Shown in pieces: positions 8,089 through 16,800 of a stretch of 28,500 nucleotides of DNA (position 1 is its first letter; the number at the start of each line of letters is the position of its first letter). The position numbers and the translations under genes were made by a program. The stretch comes from Psychrobacter sp. (GTDB taxonomy: Bacteria; Pseudomonadota; Gammaproteobacteria; Pseudomonadales; Moraxellaceae): the NCBI RefSeq assembly GCF_030454045.1, contig NZ_JAKDJE010000034.1, forward strand, positions 1 through 28,500, read 5' to 3'. The notes beneath the pieces were generated by a model. It saw only the letters and a list, made by a program, of their open reading frames with translations, was not told the DNA's origin and ran no database searches.

Positions 8089-8153
8089 GACGGGATCGAT
8101 ATCAGGCTCAAATCAAACTAGCTACAATGAAAAACTGATAAGGACGGCGTTAT

Positions 8154-8747
8154 ATGCTCACTCTATATATGGTTCAACTTGGCGCTCGCCCCAAAGGTCG
8201 TCTGATTGAGCAGCATGATATCTTTTTTGGTGTGGCCAATCACGTTAGTGAGCTAGTAGGAGATATCAACCAGCATTGGCCAGAGGTCAAAAATAAATGG
8301 CACATTGATTCGTATCGAGCGATTACTAAGGTTGATGGTTACACGATCAAATTGGTTGAAACAGCTAAGCAAATCACAAAAGGTGCTGATTTAAAGCTAT
8401 TTTTTATCAATTTGGGCGGCTATCAGCAGGGCAGTTTTGAAGAGTTTCATTATAAATTGCTTACTGTCGCCACCAGTAAGGCACAAGCCATTAAGCAAGC
8501 CAAGCAAAGCGAGTTTTATAAACAGTTTACTTTTAAAGATGATGCATCGCCGTTCGATGCCGCCTCTCATATTGATGATAAGTTTGAAGTAGATATAGAC
8601 GATATCTATAACGTGAATGATCTGCTCTCAAATGTACAGCTGTTGATTGAGCCTATCGCTGAGATAGGGGAGAACAATATTGAGATTGGAGAAGATAAAG
8701 AGTATGTGGGATACTTAAGTATCAAGAACCTAAAGAAGTTATCATAA
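8154..8747 (+). CDS. DUF1543 domain protein
   Basis: A 197-residue soluble protein matching DUF1543. The N-terminal half has the pattern YMVQLGARPKGRLIEQHD...F, WHIDSYRAI...DGYTIKL and LFFINLGGYQQGSFEE.H, which is the family signature. A second, weaker copy starts near LLTVATSKAQA. No catalytic residues are known and the function is unknown. AAGGA lies nine bases before the ATG. The following gene begins one base after the stop, so the two are almost certainly one transcription unit. Confidence 0.82.
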   Translation: MLTLYMVQLGARPKGRLIEQHDIFFGVANHVSELVGDINQHWPEVKNKWHIDSYRAITKVDGYTIKLVETAKQITKGADLKLFFINLGGYQQGSFEEFHYKLLTVATSKAQAIKQAKQSEFYKQFTFKDDASPFDAASHIDDKFEVDIDDIYNVNDLLSNVQLLIEPIAEIGENNIEIGEDKEYVGYLSIKNLKKLS

Positions 8748-8748
8748 T

Positions 8749-9066
8749 ATGGCTTTAAATATGTATTACAAAAGCGGTCTAATTCGCAAAATTCGCTGCC
8801 AAATCTCTGACGATATGCTGCCCATCCTTTATCAGATTCACGATAACGCAAAATTTCCACGATTAACGTGGTTAATAGACAATCTTTATGAAAATCCGCA
8901 GATTCGTCCTGACGTAGCGAAAGAGTTAGCTAATGAGATGTTAGGGTTTGAAAAATTGATACTGTCACTACATCTTCCTTTTCCTAGGCTGGCACTGCAG
9001 AAAATATATACCTTTTTTGTGGGAGCTGCGGCTCACCAACAGGTTATTTATACTGTTAGTCATTAG
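8749..9066 (+). CDS. Hypothetical protein (105 aa)
   Basis: The frame starts one base after the TAA of the DUF1543 gene and is 105 residues long. I do not recognise a family. The protein is mostly helical-looking, has a single Cys (CQISDDM) and a moderately hydrophobic C terminus (LPFPRLALQKIYTFFVGAA) that is too polar to be a convincing membrane segment. There is no signal peptide. The tight coupling to the upstream gene is the main support that it is expressed. An in-frame ATG at 8761 is an alternative start. Confidence 0.6.
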   Translation: MALNMYYKSGLIRKIRCQISDDMLPILYQIHDNAKFPRLTWLIDNLYENPQIRPDVAKELANEMLGFEKLILSLHLPFPRLALQKIYTFFVGAAAHQQVIYTVSH

Positions 9067-9208
9067 TTTTCTCATTTAGACCATTTCTATGCCTTTAATA
9101 ATGTGAAATTTAATATTTATGGTCTAAGTGTGTCTTGATTTAATACTGATTATTAGATAGAGGCGTTATCGTCCTCATAGCCATAGAAAAAACTTGAGCT
9201 TTGCAACT

Positions 9209-9229
9209 AAGCATCATACAAGCATCATA
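9209..9229 (+). repeat. Direct repeat upstream of the hrpA promoter
   Basis: AAGCATCATA occurs at 9209-9218 and again at 9220-9229, one 11-base step apart. The pair ends six bases before the putative -35 box, so both copies face the same side of the helix next to the polymerase site. It could be an activator site or a chance duplication. Confidence 0.45.
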
Positions 9230-9235
9230 ACTACC

Positions 9236-9264
9236 TTGAATCGCCCTGCATTTGCCTCCATAAT
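9236..9264 (+). promoter_or_regulatory. Promoter of hrpA
   Basis: TTGAAT (9236-9241) and CATAAT (9259-9264) are separated by exactly 17 bases. This predicts a start site near 9271 and a leader of about 30 bases before the ATG at 9301. Confidence 0.6.
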
Positions 9265-9300
9265 CTAACCACCTCTATATAATAAATAGCCTAAGCAAAT

Positions 9301-12300
9301 ATGTCTGATACTTTCAAAAATAATGATTCCACCATCTCTACTATAGATGACGCTCATAATACCAATGAATCAAAAACACCATTGACTGATTTACCAGTAC
9401 TTGCAAAAGACAATTACTATTTAAACCGTCTCAAACGAGAGCTGGCTCGCGCTGCGGTGTCTAACAATAAGAAGTCTGGTCGTCACTCTGAGCAAAAAAA
9501 CAACCAAGATGATATCCTTGCCAAGAAGCGTGCCCAGTACGATAAGATAAAGACGCGCTCTCAAGGGGCGGTACAGGCACGTATTGATAGTATTCCGAAT
9601 GACTTACCTGCTAAATTGAATCTTGATCTACCAGTAAGTCAACGTGCAGAAGACTTGGTGCAAGCGATCATTGATAATCAGGTCATTATTGTGGCGGGTG
9701 AGACAGGTTCTGGTAAAACAACGCAGCTACCTAAGCTTGCCATGCTGGCAGGACGCGGTATTACCGGACAGATAGGGCATACGCAACCAAGGCGATTGGC
9801 GGCGCGTAGCGTTGCAAACCGTATTGCCGAAGAGCTGGGTGAGCCTTTGGGTAATACGGTTAGTTTTAAGATTCGCTTTAATGAGCAAGGCTCCGCGCAA
9901 TCTGTAGTCAAGCTGATGACCGATGGTATTTTGCTGGCTGAGCTGGGTCACGATCGTTTTTTGAGTAAATACGATACGATTATTATCGATGAGGCGCATG
10001 AGCGTAGTTTGAACATTGACTTTATCATGGGTTATCTCAAAAAAATGCTGCCCAAGCGTCCAGATTTAAAAGTCATTATCACTTCAGCGACCCTTGATAC
10101 CACGCGCTTTAGTGAGTACTTTAGCCGTTATGATGCCAAGCTAAAACGGCAAGTGCCTGCACCTATCTTTAATGTTGAAGGGCGTAGTTTTCCAGTGGAA
10201 GTTCGTTATCGTCCGCTGACGGATGAGCCAGTAAACAGCTCAGAAGATGACAGCTACGATGATTTTGAAGAAAATCTACCGCGTGCTGTCGTTGCTGCTG
10301 TCGAGGAGTGCTTTAGTGACGCGCAAAATAAAGGTCATGCTGATCAGGCTGATATCTTGATATTTGCCGCGACCGAGGCGGAAATTCGTGAAATGCAAGA
10401 AGTGCTTGAGCGTCATGGCCCACGTCATACCGAGGTGCTACCGCTGTTTGCACGGCAAACGTATGAAGAGCAACAGCGTATCTTTCAGCCATCAGGTCGA
10501 GGTCGACGTATTGTCATTGCGACCAACGTTGCAGAGACAGCATTGACGGTGCCGGGTATTCGCTATGTGATTGACTTAGGATTTGCGCGGATTTCGCGTT
10601 ACTCGTATCGCTCACGTGTACAGCGCTTACCGATTGAGGCGATTTCGCAAGCGGCTGCCAACCAACGTAAAGGTCGTTGTGGCCGTGTCGCTCCAGGTGT
10701 CTGTATTCGCTTATATTCTGAGGAGGACTTCAACAGTCGTCCTGAATTTACTGAGCCTGAGATTCTACGTACCAACTTGGCGTCTGTGATATTACAGATG
10801 GCAAACCTGCGCTTGGGCAGTGTCGATGACTTTGATTTTATTGAGCCACCTGATAGTAGGTTAGTCACAGATGGTCATAAATTGCTTAATGAGCTAGGAG
10901 CCATTACGTCCAAAAAGGACAGTACTCAAGATAAACGAAACCCATCAAAACGGCAAAAAGGGCTTGAGCACCTGCGCTTGACCGCAACAGGCCAGAAAAT
11001 GGCACGTATGCCAATCGATCCACGGCTGGCACGTATGCTGGTGGCTGGTTCTGACTTTGATTGTATACGTGAGATGCTTATCGTGGTGGCGGCGCTTGCG
11101 GTACAAGATCCACGTGAGCGCCCTGCCAACAAGCGTACGCAAGCGGATCAAAAACATGCGGTCTTCCGTCAAGATGACTCTGATTTCTTGTTTTATTTGA
11201 GCCTGTGGAAAGCACTGTTTGAAAAAGACGAAGACAGCAATAAACTGTCTGGTAATCAGCGTAAGCAGTTTGCGAAAAAGAACTATTTAAGCTTCCCGCG
11301 TGTTCGTGAATGGCATCAAACGCATCGTCAATTGCTACAAATGGTGACAGATCTTAAGCTGATAGATACCAGTGATGCACAAGCGTCCGATAAAAATGTC
11401 GCTAAGAATGACCCGACTGCAATCGAAGACGAAGCGTTAAAAGCGGTCAAATACGCCAATTTGCACCGAGCGTTATTAACAGGATTATTGTCCATCATTG
11501 CGCATAAGACTGAAAGCCGCGGTGAGTATTTGGCGGCGCGTCAGCAAAAAGCCAAAATATTCCCAGCGAGTACGGTATTTAAACAAATACCGCCTTGGGT
11601 GATGGCGTTTGAGATGGTTGAAACCTCGCAAGTGTTTATGCGTACCGTTGCCAAAATTGAACCCGAGTGGATTATTTCAGCGGCAGGAAACTTGCTCAAA
11701 TATCATTACTTTGAGCCGCATTGGTCCAAAAAGACAGGACGAGTCAAAGCGTACGCGCAGATTAGTTTATTTGGCTTGATTATTATCAGTAAGCAGCTTA
11801 CCAATTACGAGCAAGTAAACTTGGTCGAGTCACGAGAGATATTCATTCGTGATGGGTTAGTGACTGGTAATTTCGGTCGCAATGCGCCATTTTTGCAGCA
11901 CAATATGGACAAGATTGCCCATGTTGAGCGCATCGAAGACAAGCTACGTCGTCGGGATCTATTGGTTGATGAAGAGACGCTATATCAGTTCTATGATAAA
12001 AAGATTCCCGAGCACGTCGCCAGTCGCAAAACGTTTGAAGACTGGCGGGCAGAGGTAGAAAAAAACGATGCTAAGTATCTGTTTTTTACCGATGAAGACG
12101 TACTTACTAGTCAAGCACCGACCACGGGCGATTTCCCAGAAGTATGGAAGCTGGGTGATCTAAAGCTGCCACTGCGTTACGTCTTTGATCCAGCAAGTGA
12201 TGATGATGGCGTGACCATACGCGTACCGCTTGCTGCATTACCACAGCTCGACGCCATTGAGCTACTATGGGGTGTGCCTGGTTGGCGCTATGAGCTGGTA

Positions 12301-13515
12301 TTGCAGTTGCTCAAATCATTGCCAAAAGATATCCGTCGTCAGATCGTCCCTATACCTGATACCGCAGATAATTTGTTTGATGAGTTGCAGCAGCAAGGCG
12401 GACAAGGGCTGTTAAAACAGCTGTGCCAAGCGCTCAATCGCCGCGGTATTATGTCGGTGACGCCGGAGAGCTTTAGCCCTTCTACGATTGACCGTTATTT
12501 GCAGCCACAAATTTGTGTGGTCGATGACAAAAACCGCATCATTGAAAAAGGCCGTGATCTACAAACGCTACAGATTCGTCATGCCTCCGAGACTAGCCAA
12601 GCGGTGAATGAGCAAAAAGGCGCACATACTGAGTTCCCTGAGCATTTTGCCTTTAGCAAAAACCATCATAGCGCAGGCGTGGTCATGAAACAGTTTGCGG
12701 CGCTCGTGGCTGATGAAGCAGGCGATGCGGTATCGATCCATCAGTACACCGATGTCAATGCCGCACTACAAGCACATCGAATCGGCGTATTGACCTTGAT
12801 CAAAGGGAAGCTTGGCGCAAAGAAAAAACAGCTCACCAGTCAAGTGGATAAAATATTTAAACTGGCATTTGCCCCGCTGGGTGATATGGAAAAACTAAAA
12901 ACAATCGTCATTGATGCTACATTGGATGCGACGCTTGAAGAGCATTATGTGTTATTTGATCATACCGAGAGCCTGCCTGAGAGCGCTGATGACATCGCAG
13001 TTGGTCTGAGTGAGGAGTTACCATTTACCCCTGAAGAATATGCGCAGACGCTTGAAGTTGTGCTGAGTCATTTCTTATTGACCGGTCAAAGCGTGATTAA
13101 AACCCTAAAAAATGTCTACACGCGTTGGCAGCGTATTCGCCAAGGCCTTCTGATGCTAGATCGTGAGATATTTGGAGAATCGATCGACGATATCGAAGAT
13201 CAGTTAGAAGATTTGCATTTGGCTGATTTTGTTTATCGCATGGATTACAGCCATTGGCAACAGTATCCACGTTATCTTGAGGCGTTAGAGATTCGCCTTG
13301 AGCGCCTTGAGCATAATTTAGATGCTGATCTTGATGGTGTCTACGCGCTTGACTTACATATGGAGCGGTTAGCAGGGCGTGCGGATAAAGAAGCCATTAG
13401 TGAGTATCGCTGGATGGTGGAGGAGTATCGCATCCAGCTGTTTGCCCAACCGATGAAGACGCGCATGGCCGTCTCGCCCAAGCGTCTTAGTAAAATGTGG
13501 GACAAGGTAAGCTAG
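9301..13515 (+). CDS. hrpA: ATP-dependent RNA helicase HrpA
   Basis: A very long (1404-residue) DEAH-box RNA helicase. E. coli HrpA, which rescues stalled ribosomes, has 1300 residues. After a charged N-terminal region of about 110 residues come the helicase motifs: Walker A GETGSGKTTQ near 131-140, DEAH near 230-233 (IIIDEAHERSLNIDFIMGYL) and SAT near 262 (ITSATLDTTRFSEYF). Motif VI follows as QRKGRCGRVAPG. The helicase-associated and OB-fold regions come next, and residues beyond about 800 match the HrpA-specific DUF3418 C-terminal domain (ending PKRLSKMWDKVS). A promoter lies at 9236-9264. The ribosome-binding site is weak. The gene is expressed alone, and no clear terminator was found after it. 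Confidence 0.94.
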   Translation: MSDTFKNNDSTISTIDDAHNTNESKTPLTDLPVLAKDNYYLNRLKRELARAAVSNNKKSGRHSEQKNNQDDILAKKRAQYDKIKTRSQGAVQARIDSIPNDLPAKLNLDLPVSQRAEDLVQAIIDNQVIIVAGETGSGKTTQLPKLAMLAGRGITGQIGHTQPRRLAARSVANRIAEELGEPLGNTVSFKIRFNEQGSAQSVVKLMTDGILLAELGHDRFLSKYDTIIIDEAHERSLNIDFIMGYLKKMLPKRPDLKVIITSATLDTTRFSEYFSRYDAKLKRQVPAPIFNVEGRSFPVEVRYRPLTDEPVNSSEDDSYDDFEENLPRAVVAAVEECFSDAQNKGHADQADILIFAATEAEIREMQEVLERHGPRHTEVLPLFARQTYEEQQRIFQPSGRGRRIVIATNVAETALTVPGIRYVIDLGFARISRYSYRSRVQRLPIEAISQAAANQRKGRCGRVAPGVCIRLYSEEDFNSRPEFTEPEILRTNLASVILQMANLRLGSVDDFDFIEPPDSRLVTDGHKLLNELGAITSKKDSTQDKRNPSKRQKGLEHLRLTATGQKMARMPIDPRLARMLVAGSDFDCIREMLIVVAALAVQDPRERPANKRTQADQKHAVFRQDDSDFLFYLSLWKALFEKDEDSNKLSGNQRKQFAKKNYLSFPRVREWHQTHRQLLQMVTDLKLIDTSDAQASDKNVAKNDPTAIEDEALKAVKYANLHRALLTGLLSIIAHKTESRGEYLAARQQKAKIFPASTVFKQIPPWVMAFEMVETSQVFMRTVAKIEPEWIISAAGNLLKYHYFEPHWSKKTGRVKAYAQISLFGLIIISKQLTNYEQVNLVESREIFIRDGLVTGNFGRNAPFLQHNMDKIAHVERIEDKLRRRDLLVDEETLYQFYDKKIPEHVASRKTFEDWRAEVEKNDAKYLFFTDEDVLTSQAPTTGDFPEVWKLGDLKLPLRYVFDPASDDDGVTIRVPLAALPQLDAIELLWGVPGWRYELVLQLLKSLPKDIRRQIVPIPDTADNLFDELQQQGGQGLLKQLCQALNRRGIMSVTPESFSPSTIDRYLQPQICVVDDKNRIIEKGRDLQTLQIRHASETSQAVNEQKGAHTEFPEHFAFSKNHHSAGVVMKQFAALVADEAGDAVSIHQYTDVNAALQAHRIGVLTLIKGKLGAKKKQLTSQVDKIFKLAFAPLGDMEKLKTIVIDATLDATLEEHYVLFDHTESLPESADDIAVGLSEELPFTPEEYAQTLEVVLSHFLLTGQSVIKTLKNVYTRWQRIRQGLLMLDREIFGESIDDIEDQLEDLHLADFVYRMDYSHWQQYPRYLEALEIRLERLEHNLDADLDGVYALDLHMERLAGRADKEAISEYRWMVEEYRIQLFAQPMKTRMAVSPKRLSKMWDKVS

Positions 13516-13679
13516 CGACTCGTTCATAATCTTGCTCTCAGCAACCACCAACGTACAAAAATTCAATTGAATCGCCTTATATTTTAGTCGATAATATTTG
13601 ATTAAAATATGGGCTATTATTTTTTGTAGCACATTCGATAGCATGAATTGGACGCGTGTTTTTTACAAGGGCAAAAATA

Positions 13680-14048
13680 ATGATGAAAGTTGGATGTATG
13701 ATATTGGGACTTGCCTCAACCATATTAATAAGTACAGGCTGTGATGATAAAAGGGCTAACACCAGTCATGACTTGACAGGAACGACAATAACAAATGTAG
13801 AAAAAGAAGTGAGGTTACGCGGTAAGTTTAAAAGAAGCTTCGAAATTTATGAGTTAGAGTCTCAGGGTAGCACTTACTATGTATCAGATCCAAACAACCT
13901 ATTAATAAGAGAGTCAAAGGGCGTAAATCAACAAAGTTATTATAAATTATTTGAAACTTGTATTGCTGGCAATATCAGTCCAGAGGGTCAATACGGTCCT
14001 CTAGGCAAATATCAAAAGCAAATTACTGTCCGTGCAATCTGCGCTTAA
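13680..14048 (+). CDS. Small putative lipoprotein
   Basis: A 122-residue protein. The N terminus (MMKVGCMILGLASTILISTG-C) is a lipoprotein-type signal ending STGC, followed by DDK, so a short tail after an acylated Cys is likely. The -3 residue is Ser rather than Leu, which weakens the lipobox. The mature part includes RGKFKRSFEIYELESQG and a C-terminal YQKQITVRAICA, with two Cys that could form a disulfide. No family was recognised. Start choice: an upstream GTG (13656) keeps the frame open, but ATG 13680 has AAGGG eight bases upstream and leaves a correct signal peptide. Base composition is AT-rich compared with hrpA. Confidence 0.7.
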   Translation: MMKVGCMILGLASTILISTGCDDKRANTSHDLTGTTITNVEKEVRLRGKFKRSFEIYELESQGSTYYVSDPNNLLIRESKGVNQQSYYKLFETCIAGNISPEGQYGPLGKYQKQITVRAICA

Positions 14049-14066
14049 TTTTCTTGTTTTTAATAT

Positions 14067-14396
14067 TTAATGACTGATCTTTTCTGTGAGCACGCCCATA
14101 CTATAAAGCATAAACGCAATGACAGTCAGTGCCACAATAAATGGTGTCAGTATCCAAATCAACACATTAATCAAGATTGCAGGCAGTAAACCATTAAAGA
14201 GCTCGAGATCTGGGGTAAAAAAATCTGTCATCATATCCACGGCACGCTTGGCAATGGGAAAGAGTAGAGTGCTCAAGGTCAATATATAAAGATATTTGCT
14301 AAAGTCTGGGTCACTCATAACAACCATAAAATAGAATACTAAAAAATAAGTAATGGCTAGCGCCCAGCATTTGAGAGTATAGCTTAAACGAATCAT
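14067..14396 (-). CDS. Small multi-pass membrane protein (109 aa)
   Basis: Starts at ATG 14396 with a strong GGGGAGG ribosome-binding site. The longer open frame that reaches 14525 crosses the promoter and is not used. The protein has about three hydrophobic segments: WALAITYFLVFYFMVVM, then YLYILTLSTLLFPIA, then a long ILINVLIWILTPFIVALTVIAFM near the C terminus. Between the second and third lies the polar stretch KRAVDMMTDFFTPDLELFNG. No family was recognised. It has its own strong promoter (14475-14503) and a dyad near the predicted start site, so it is probably regulated. It runs convergent to the lipoprotein gene, with only 18 bases between them. Confidence 0.72.
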   Translation of the reverse strand: MIRLSYTLKCWALAITYFLVFYFMVVMSDPDFSKYLYILTLSTLLFPIAKRAVDMMTDFFTPDLELFNGLLPAILINVLIWILTPFIVALTVIAFMLYSMGVLTEKISH

Positions 14397-14447
14397 AATA
14401 ATACCTCCCCAAGCTTGATTATAAATCTGCAAAACAAATGCAGATAC

Positions 14448-14467
14448 ATATTCTAAAATTAGAATAT
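14448..14467 (-). promoter_or_regulatory. Dyad at the start site of the small membrane gene
   Basis: ATATTCTA-AAAT-TAGAATAT has 8-base arms. It begins about seven bases downstream of the -10 box, so it overlaps the predicted transcription start: an operator or a 5' hairpin. A second hairpin, ATCTGCA/TGCAGAT (14425-14431 and 14439-14445), follows in the leader. Confidence 0.5.
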
Positions 14468-14474
14468 AATATAT

Positions 14475-14503
14475 GTTATAATACGAATATAAAGAAGAGT
14501 CAA
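14475..14503 (-). promoter_or_regulatory. Strong sigma-70 type promoter of the small membrane gene
   Basis: On the minus strand TTGACT (14503-14498) and TATAAC (14480-14475) are separated by exactly 17 bases, each with five of six consensus bases. The leader to the ATG would be about 70 bases. Confidence 0.78.
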
Positions 14504-14674
14504 CTACTTTTCGCTTTAAAACCATGCTTTATTTGTCAGAAGTGGTTTATACCTCTAAAAAATCACTGATATCATATGAATGCTCTCTGATAGGGGGCAA
14601 CATCATAAAGAAAAAACCCAACCAAAGAACATATCATCTGAGCTGTTACAGTAAGTACGCCGAGCAACCATGCA

Positions 14675-15233
14675 TCAATCGATAATTTGTGGGGGCAAAT
14701 AAATGGTAAATTCATTCAACGGTTCGGTACGCTATAGGGATGGTTTTGTTCTGAAGCGGTGACAATACCTAACCTCGATAAAAGCTTGAAGTCGGCAGAG
14801 ATGAGGGAAGCGGGCCTGACATCCAGTCTTTTGTGCCAAACGCGATAAGTACTAAGCTTGCCATCACGGCGATAATAGAATCCTGCCAATGGATGGGTGA
14901 GATAAATGAGCATAGACTCAGCATTCGGAAAACCTGCAAATGAAAAAGTGTCCTCTGTTTTTTGCTCAAGAGATACCGAAGCTGCAGCTCATTCTGAATC
15001 AGCAGTGACCGAGTATTTTTTATACTTCCCTGTTTGGTCATCAAAGTGACAATCAAACGTCATGCTAGCGCTATGCCATGGCAGATTCCATAAATATCTA
15101 GGTACTGCCAATGTCCAAGAATCTAAAGTTGTACCCAAAAACCAGAAAAATGCTTTAGACCACACAAAATATCGATTCCCGTAGGTTTCGGTCTATCATG
15201 TAAATAATCCTCAAAGTGTCGTGATTCTTGCAT
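14675..15233 (-). pseudogene. Broken DUF2071-like (YqjF-type) gene
   Basis: Read on the minus strand, the frame from 15171 gives YFVWSKAFFWFLGTTLDSW, then YLWNLPWHSASMTFDCHFDD, and then an in-frame TGA where a Trp codon is likely (ADSE-stop-AAASVSLEQ). After the stop it continues through LTHPLAGFYYRRDGKLSTY to HPYSV, where a one-base shift brings in NEFTIYLPPQIID and a TGA at 14675. The pattern resembles DUF2071/YqjF proteins, whose function is unknown. The 5' end (15233-15172) is in a different frame (MQESRHFEDYLHDRPKPTGI) and may be another frameshift. With at least one stop and one or two shifts the gene is not functional. Its position beside the AraC gene may be a former linkage. Confidence 0.62.
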
Positions 15234-15278
15234 GATGTCTCCATCATGGTAGTGATAGATATTGGGAGCGTGATCAGA

Positions 15279-16139
15279 TCACCTCATTTCATTGCTGGGG
15301 CTTAACCCAAACAGTCGCTTGTATTCTCGGCTAAACTGACTGGGGCTTTCGTAACCAACTTGCATGGCGATTTGTGCTATTTGCACTGTCTGTCCTTGTA
15401 TCTTAATCAATCGCCTAGCCTCCATCAATCTCAAGCTTTTTTGATACTGCAATGGGCTCAACTGAGTGATGCCTTTGAAATGCTGGTGAAACCCTGAGAC
15501 ACTCATACCGCACCGACTGGCCAGATTCTCTACCATAATAGGCTCGTTTAAATGCGACTTTATCCAGTCTGTGGCTTGAGCGATACGGTGTGTATGGCTA
15601 CCCTCAACCACCAATTGTCTAAGCTTATGACCTTGCTCACCTAGCAGAAGGCGATAATATATTTCTTGCTGAATCAAGGATGCCAAAAATTCGATGTCAT
15701 TTGGATAATCAAGCAAGCCTATTAAACGATTAAATGCTGCCATTATCGCATCGTCTAATTGCCATTTTATACCTAAGTGACCGCTTGTTATAGAGTGGTG
15801 GGTCGGTATCTGTGCTAAGACTTCTCTAATCATAGAGAGATTTAGTTTCATGGATAAAACGATGACAGGGTTTTGTATTGAAGCATGCTTGATATGCATA
15901 CTCAGCGGAATATTGACGGGACAGAACATCAAGTGACTGTTACTAAATCTTTGACACTCTGCGCCCAAGTAAATCTCTCGCTCGCCTTGTAATACGATAC
16001 AAATACTTGGTTCTTGGATATAGCTGACCGCTTTGTTTGGTTGATCGGCACAGTAAAAAAACAAACCAGCAACGGCAGATTCAATGGTTTTATTTCTAGG
16101 TAGTAGGGTGAGGAGTAGGTCAATCGTGTTCTGATTCAT
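15279..16139 (-). CDS. AraC family transcriptional regulator
   Basis: A 286-residue DNA-binding regulator. The N-terminal half matches the AraC_N type cupin domain (PSICIVLQGEREIYLGAE, FCPVNIPLSMHI). The C-terminal 100 residues hold two helix-turn-helix units: ENLASRCGMSVSGFHQHFK and then QIAMQVGYESPSQFSREYKR, followed by LFGLSP. The effector is unknown; members of this sub-group are often tuned to small organic compounds. The gene is divergent to ohr with 165 bases between them, which suggests it controls ohr, itself or both. The start is the first ATG, with no strong ribosome-binding site. Confidence 0.9.
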   Translation of the reverse strand: MNQNTIDLLLTLLPRNKTIESAVAGLFFYCADQPNKAVSYIQEPSICIVLQGEREIYLGAECQRFSNSHLMFCPVNIPLSMHIKHASIQNPVIVLSMKLNLSMIREVLAQIPTHHSITSGHLGIKWQLDDAIMAAFNRLIGLLDYPNDIEFLASLIQQEIYYRLLLGEQGHKLRQLVVEGSHTHRIAQATDWIKSHLNEPIMVENLASRCGMSVSGFHQHFKGITQLSPLQYQKSLRLMEARRLIKIQGQTVQIAQIAMQVGYESPSQFSREYKRLFGLSPSNEMR

Positions 16140-16164
16140 TATGATGGCTTACGATGTTATATCA

Positions 16165-16245
16165 CCTAATAGTATAAATTTTTGTAGGATTAGGCAAGTA
16201 TTATGGAGAACTGTTCTAACGCATCTAGGTAGAGGATTTTATAAT
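16165..16245. promoter_or_regulatory. Control region between araC-type gene and ohr
   Basis: TATAAT at 16240-16245 on the plus strand is a likely -10 for ohr, but the -35 is poor. TATACT reads on the minus strand at 16176-16171 and may serve the regulator gene. Between them lies an inverted repeat, CCTAAT (16165-16170) and ATTAGG (16189-16194). All are individually weak. Confidence 0.35.
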
Positions 16246-16304
16246 AGTCTCATCGCAACAGCGTAAGCACAACCTCTAATAACATCAATAAGGCAGCATA
16301 AATT

Positions 16305-16718
16305 ATGAAAATATTCTATAAAACTCGTGCAACAGCAACTGGTGGACGTTCTGGTCATACTGGACTAGACGATGGTTCATTAGGTTTTGATTTGGTATCT
16401 TTTCAAGAAAAAGACACAGAAGGTGTTAATCCAGAGCAATTGTTTGCGATGGGCTATGCCGCTTGTTTTGATAGTGCTCTGGGCCTGACTGCACAGCAAA
16501 TGAAACTCCCCGTGACGGCTTCAAAAACCTCTGCACAAGTAGGAATTGGTATGAAAGCCGATGGTAGCTACAACTTGGATGTCGAGTTACATGTAGAAGT
16601 ATCGGGCATCAATGAAGCAGAGGCACAAAAACTGATTGAAGCTGCACATCAGGTATGTCCATATTCTAATGCCACTCGCGGTAATGTAGATACTCGCTTA
16701 GAAGTGACAGTGGTTTAG
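16305..16718 (+). CDS. ohr: Organic hydroperoxide resistance protein (Ohr/OsmC family)
   Basis: A thiol peroxidase of 137 residues that reduces organic and fatty-acid hydroperoxides in the cytoplasm. The Ohr pair of catalytic cysteines is present: Cys54 in GYAACFDSALG and Cys118 in HQVCPYSNATRGNVDT. The conserved Arg15 (GGRSG) and Glu44 (NPEQLFA) are also there. The length and the CPYSNATRGNV signature point to Ohr rather than OsmC. The usual partner regulator OhrR (MarR family) is not nearby; instead an AraC-type gene is divergent. A strong terminator follows at 16801-16833. Confidence 0.93.
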   Translation: MKIFYKTRATATGGRSGHTGLDDGSLGFDLVSFQEKDTEGVNPEQLFAMGYAACFDSALGLTAQQMKLPVTASKTSAQVGIGMKADGSYNLDVELHVEVSGINEAEAQKLIEAAHQVCPYSNATRGNVDTRLEVTVV

Positions 16719-16800
16719 AGGCTTTTTAGGGTGGTTGTGACGAACGGCCAATAAGTCACTAAACCAAAAGGCTCATGTATATCATGAGAGCTGATATTCA

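Noticed and set aside
13561..13610. Inverted repeat ATATTTTA/TAAAATAT and the palindrome ATTCAATTGAAT after hrpA
   Set aside because: Low-complexity AT-rich DNA with a long spacer; no terminator features and no reason to prefer it over chance.
14397..14525. N-terminal extension of the small membrane protein
   Set aside because: It covers a near-perfect promoter and dyad, while ATG 14396 has a strong ribosome-binding site.
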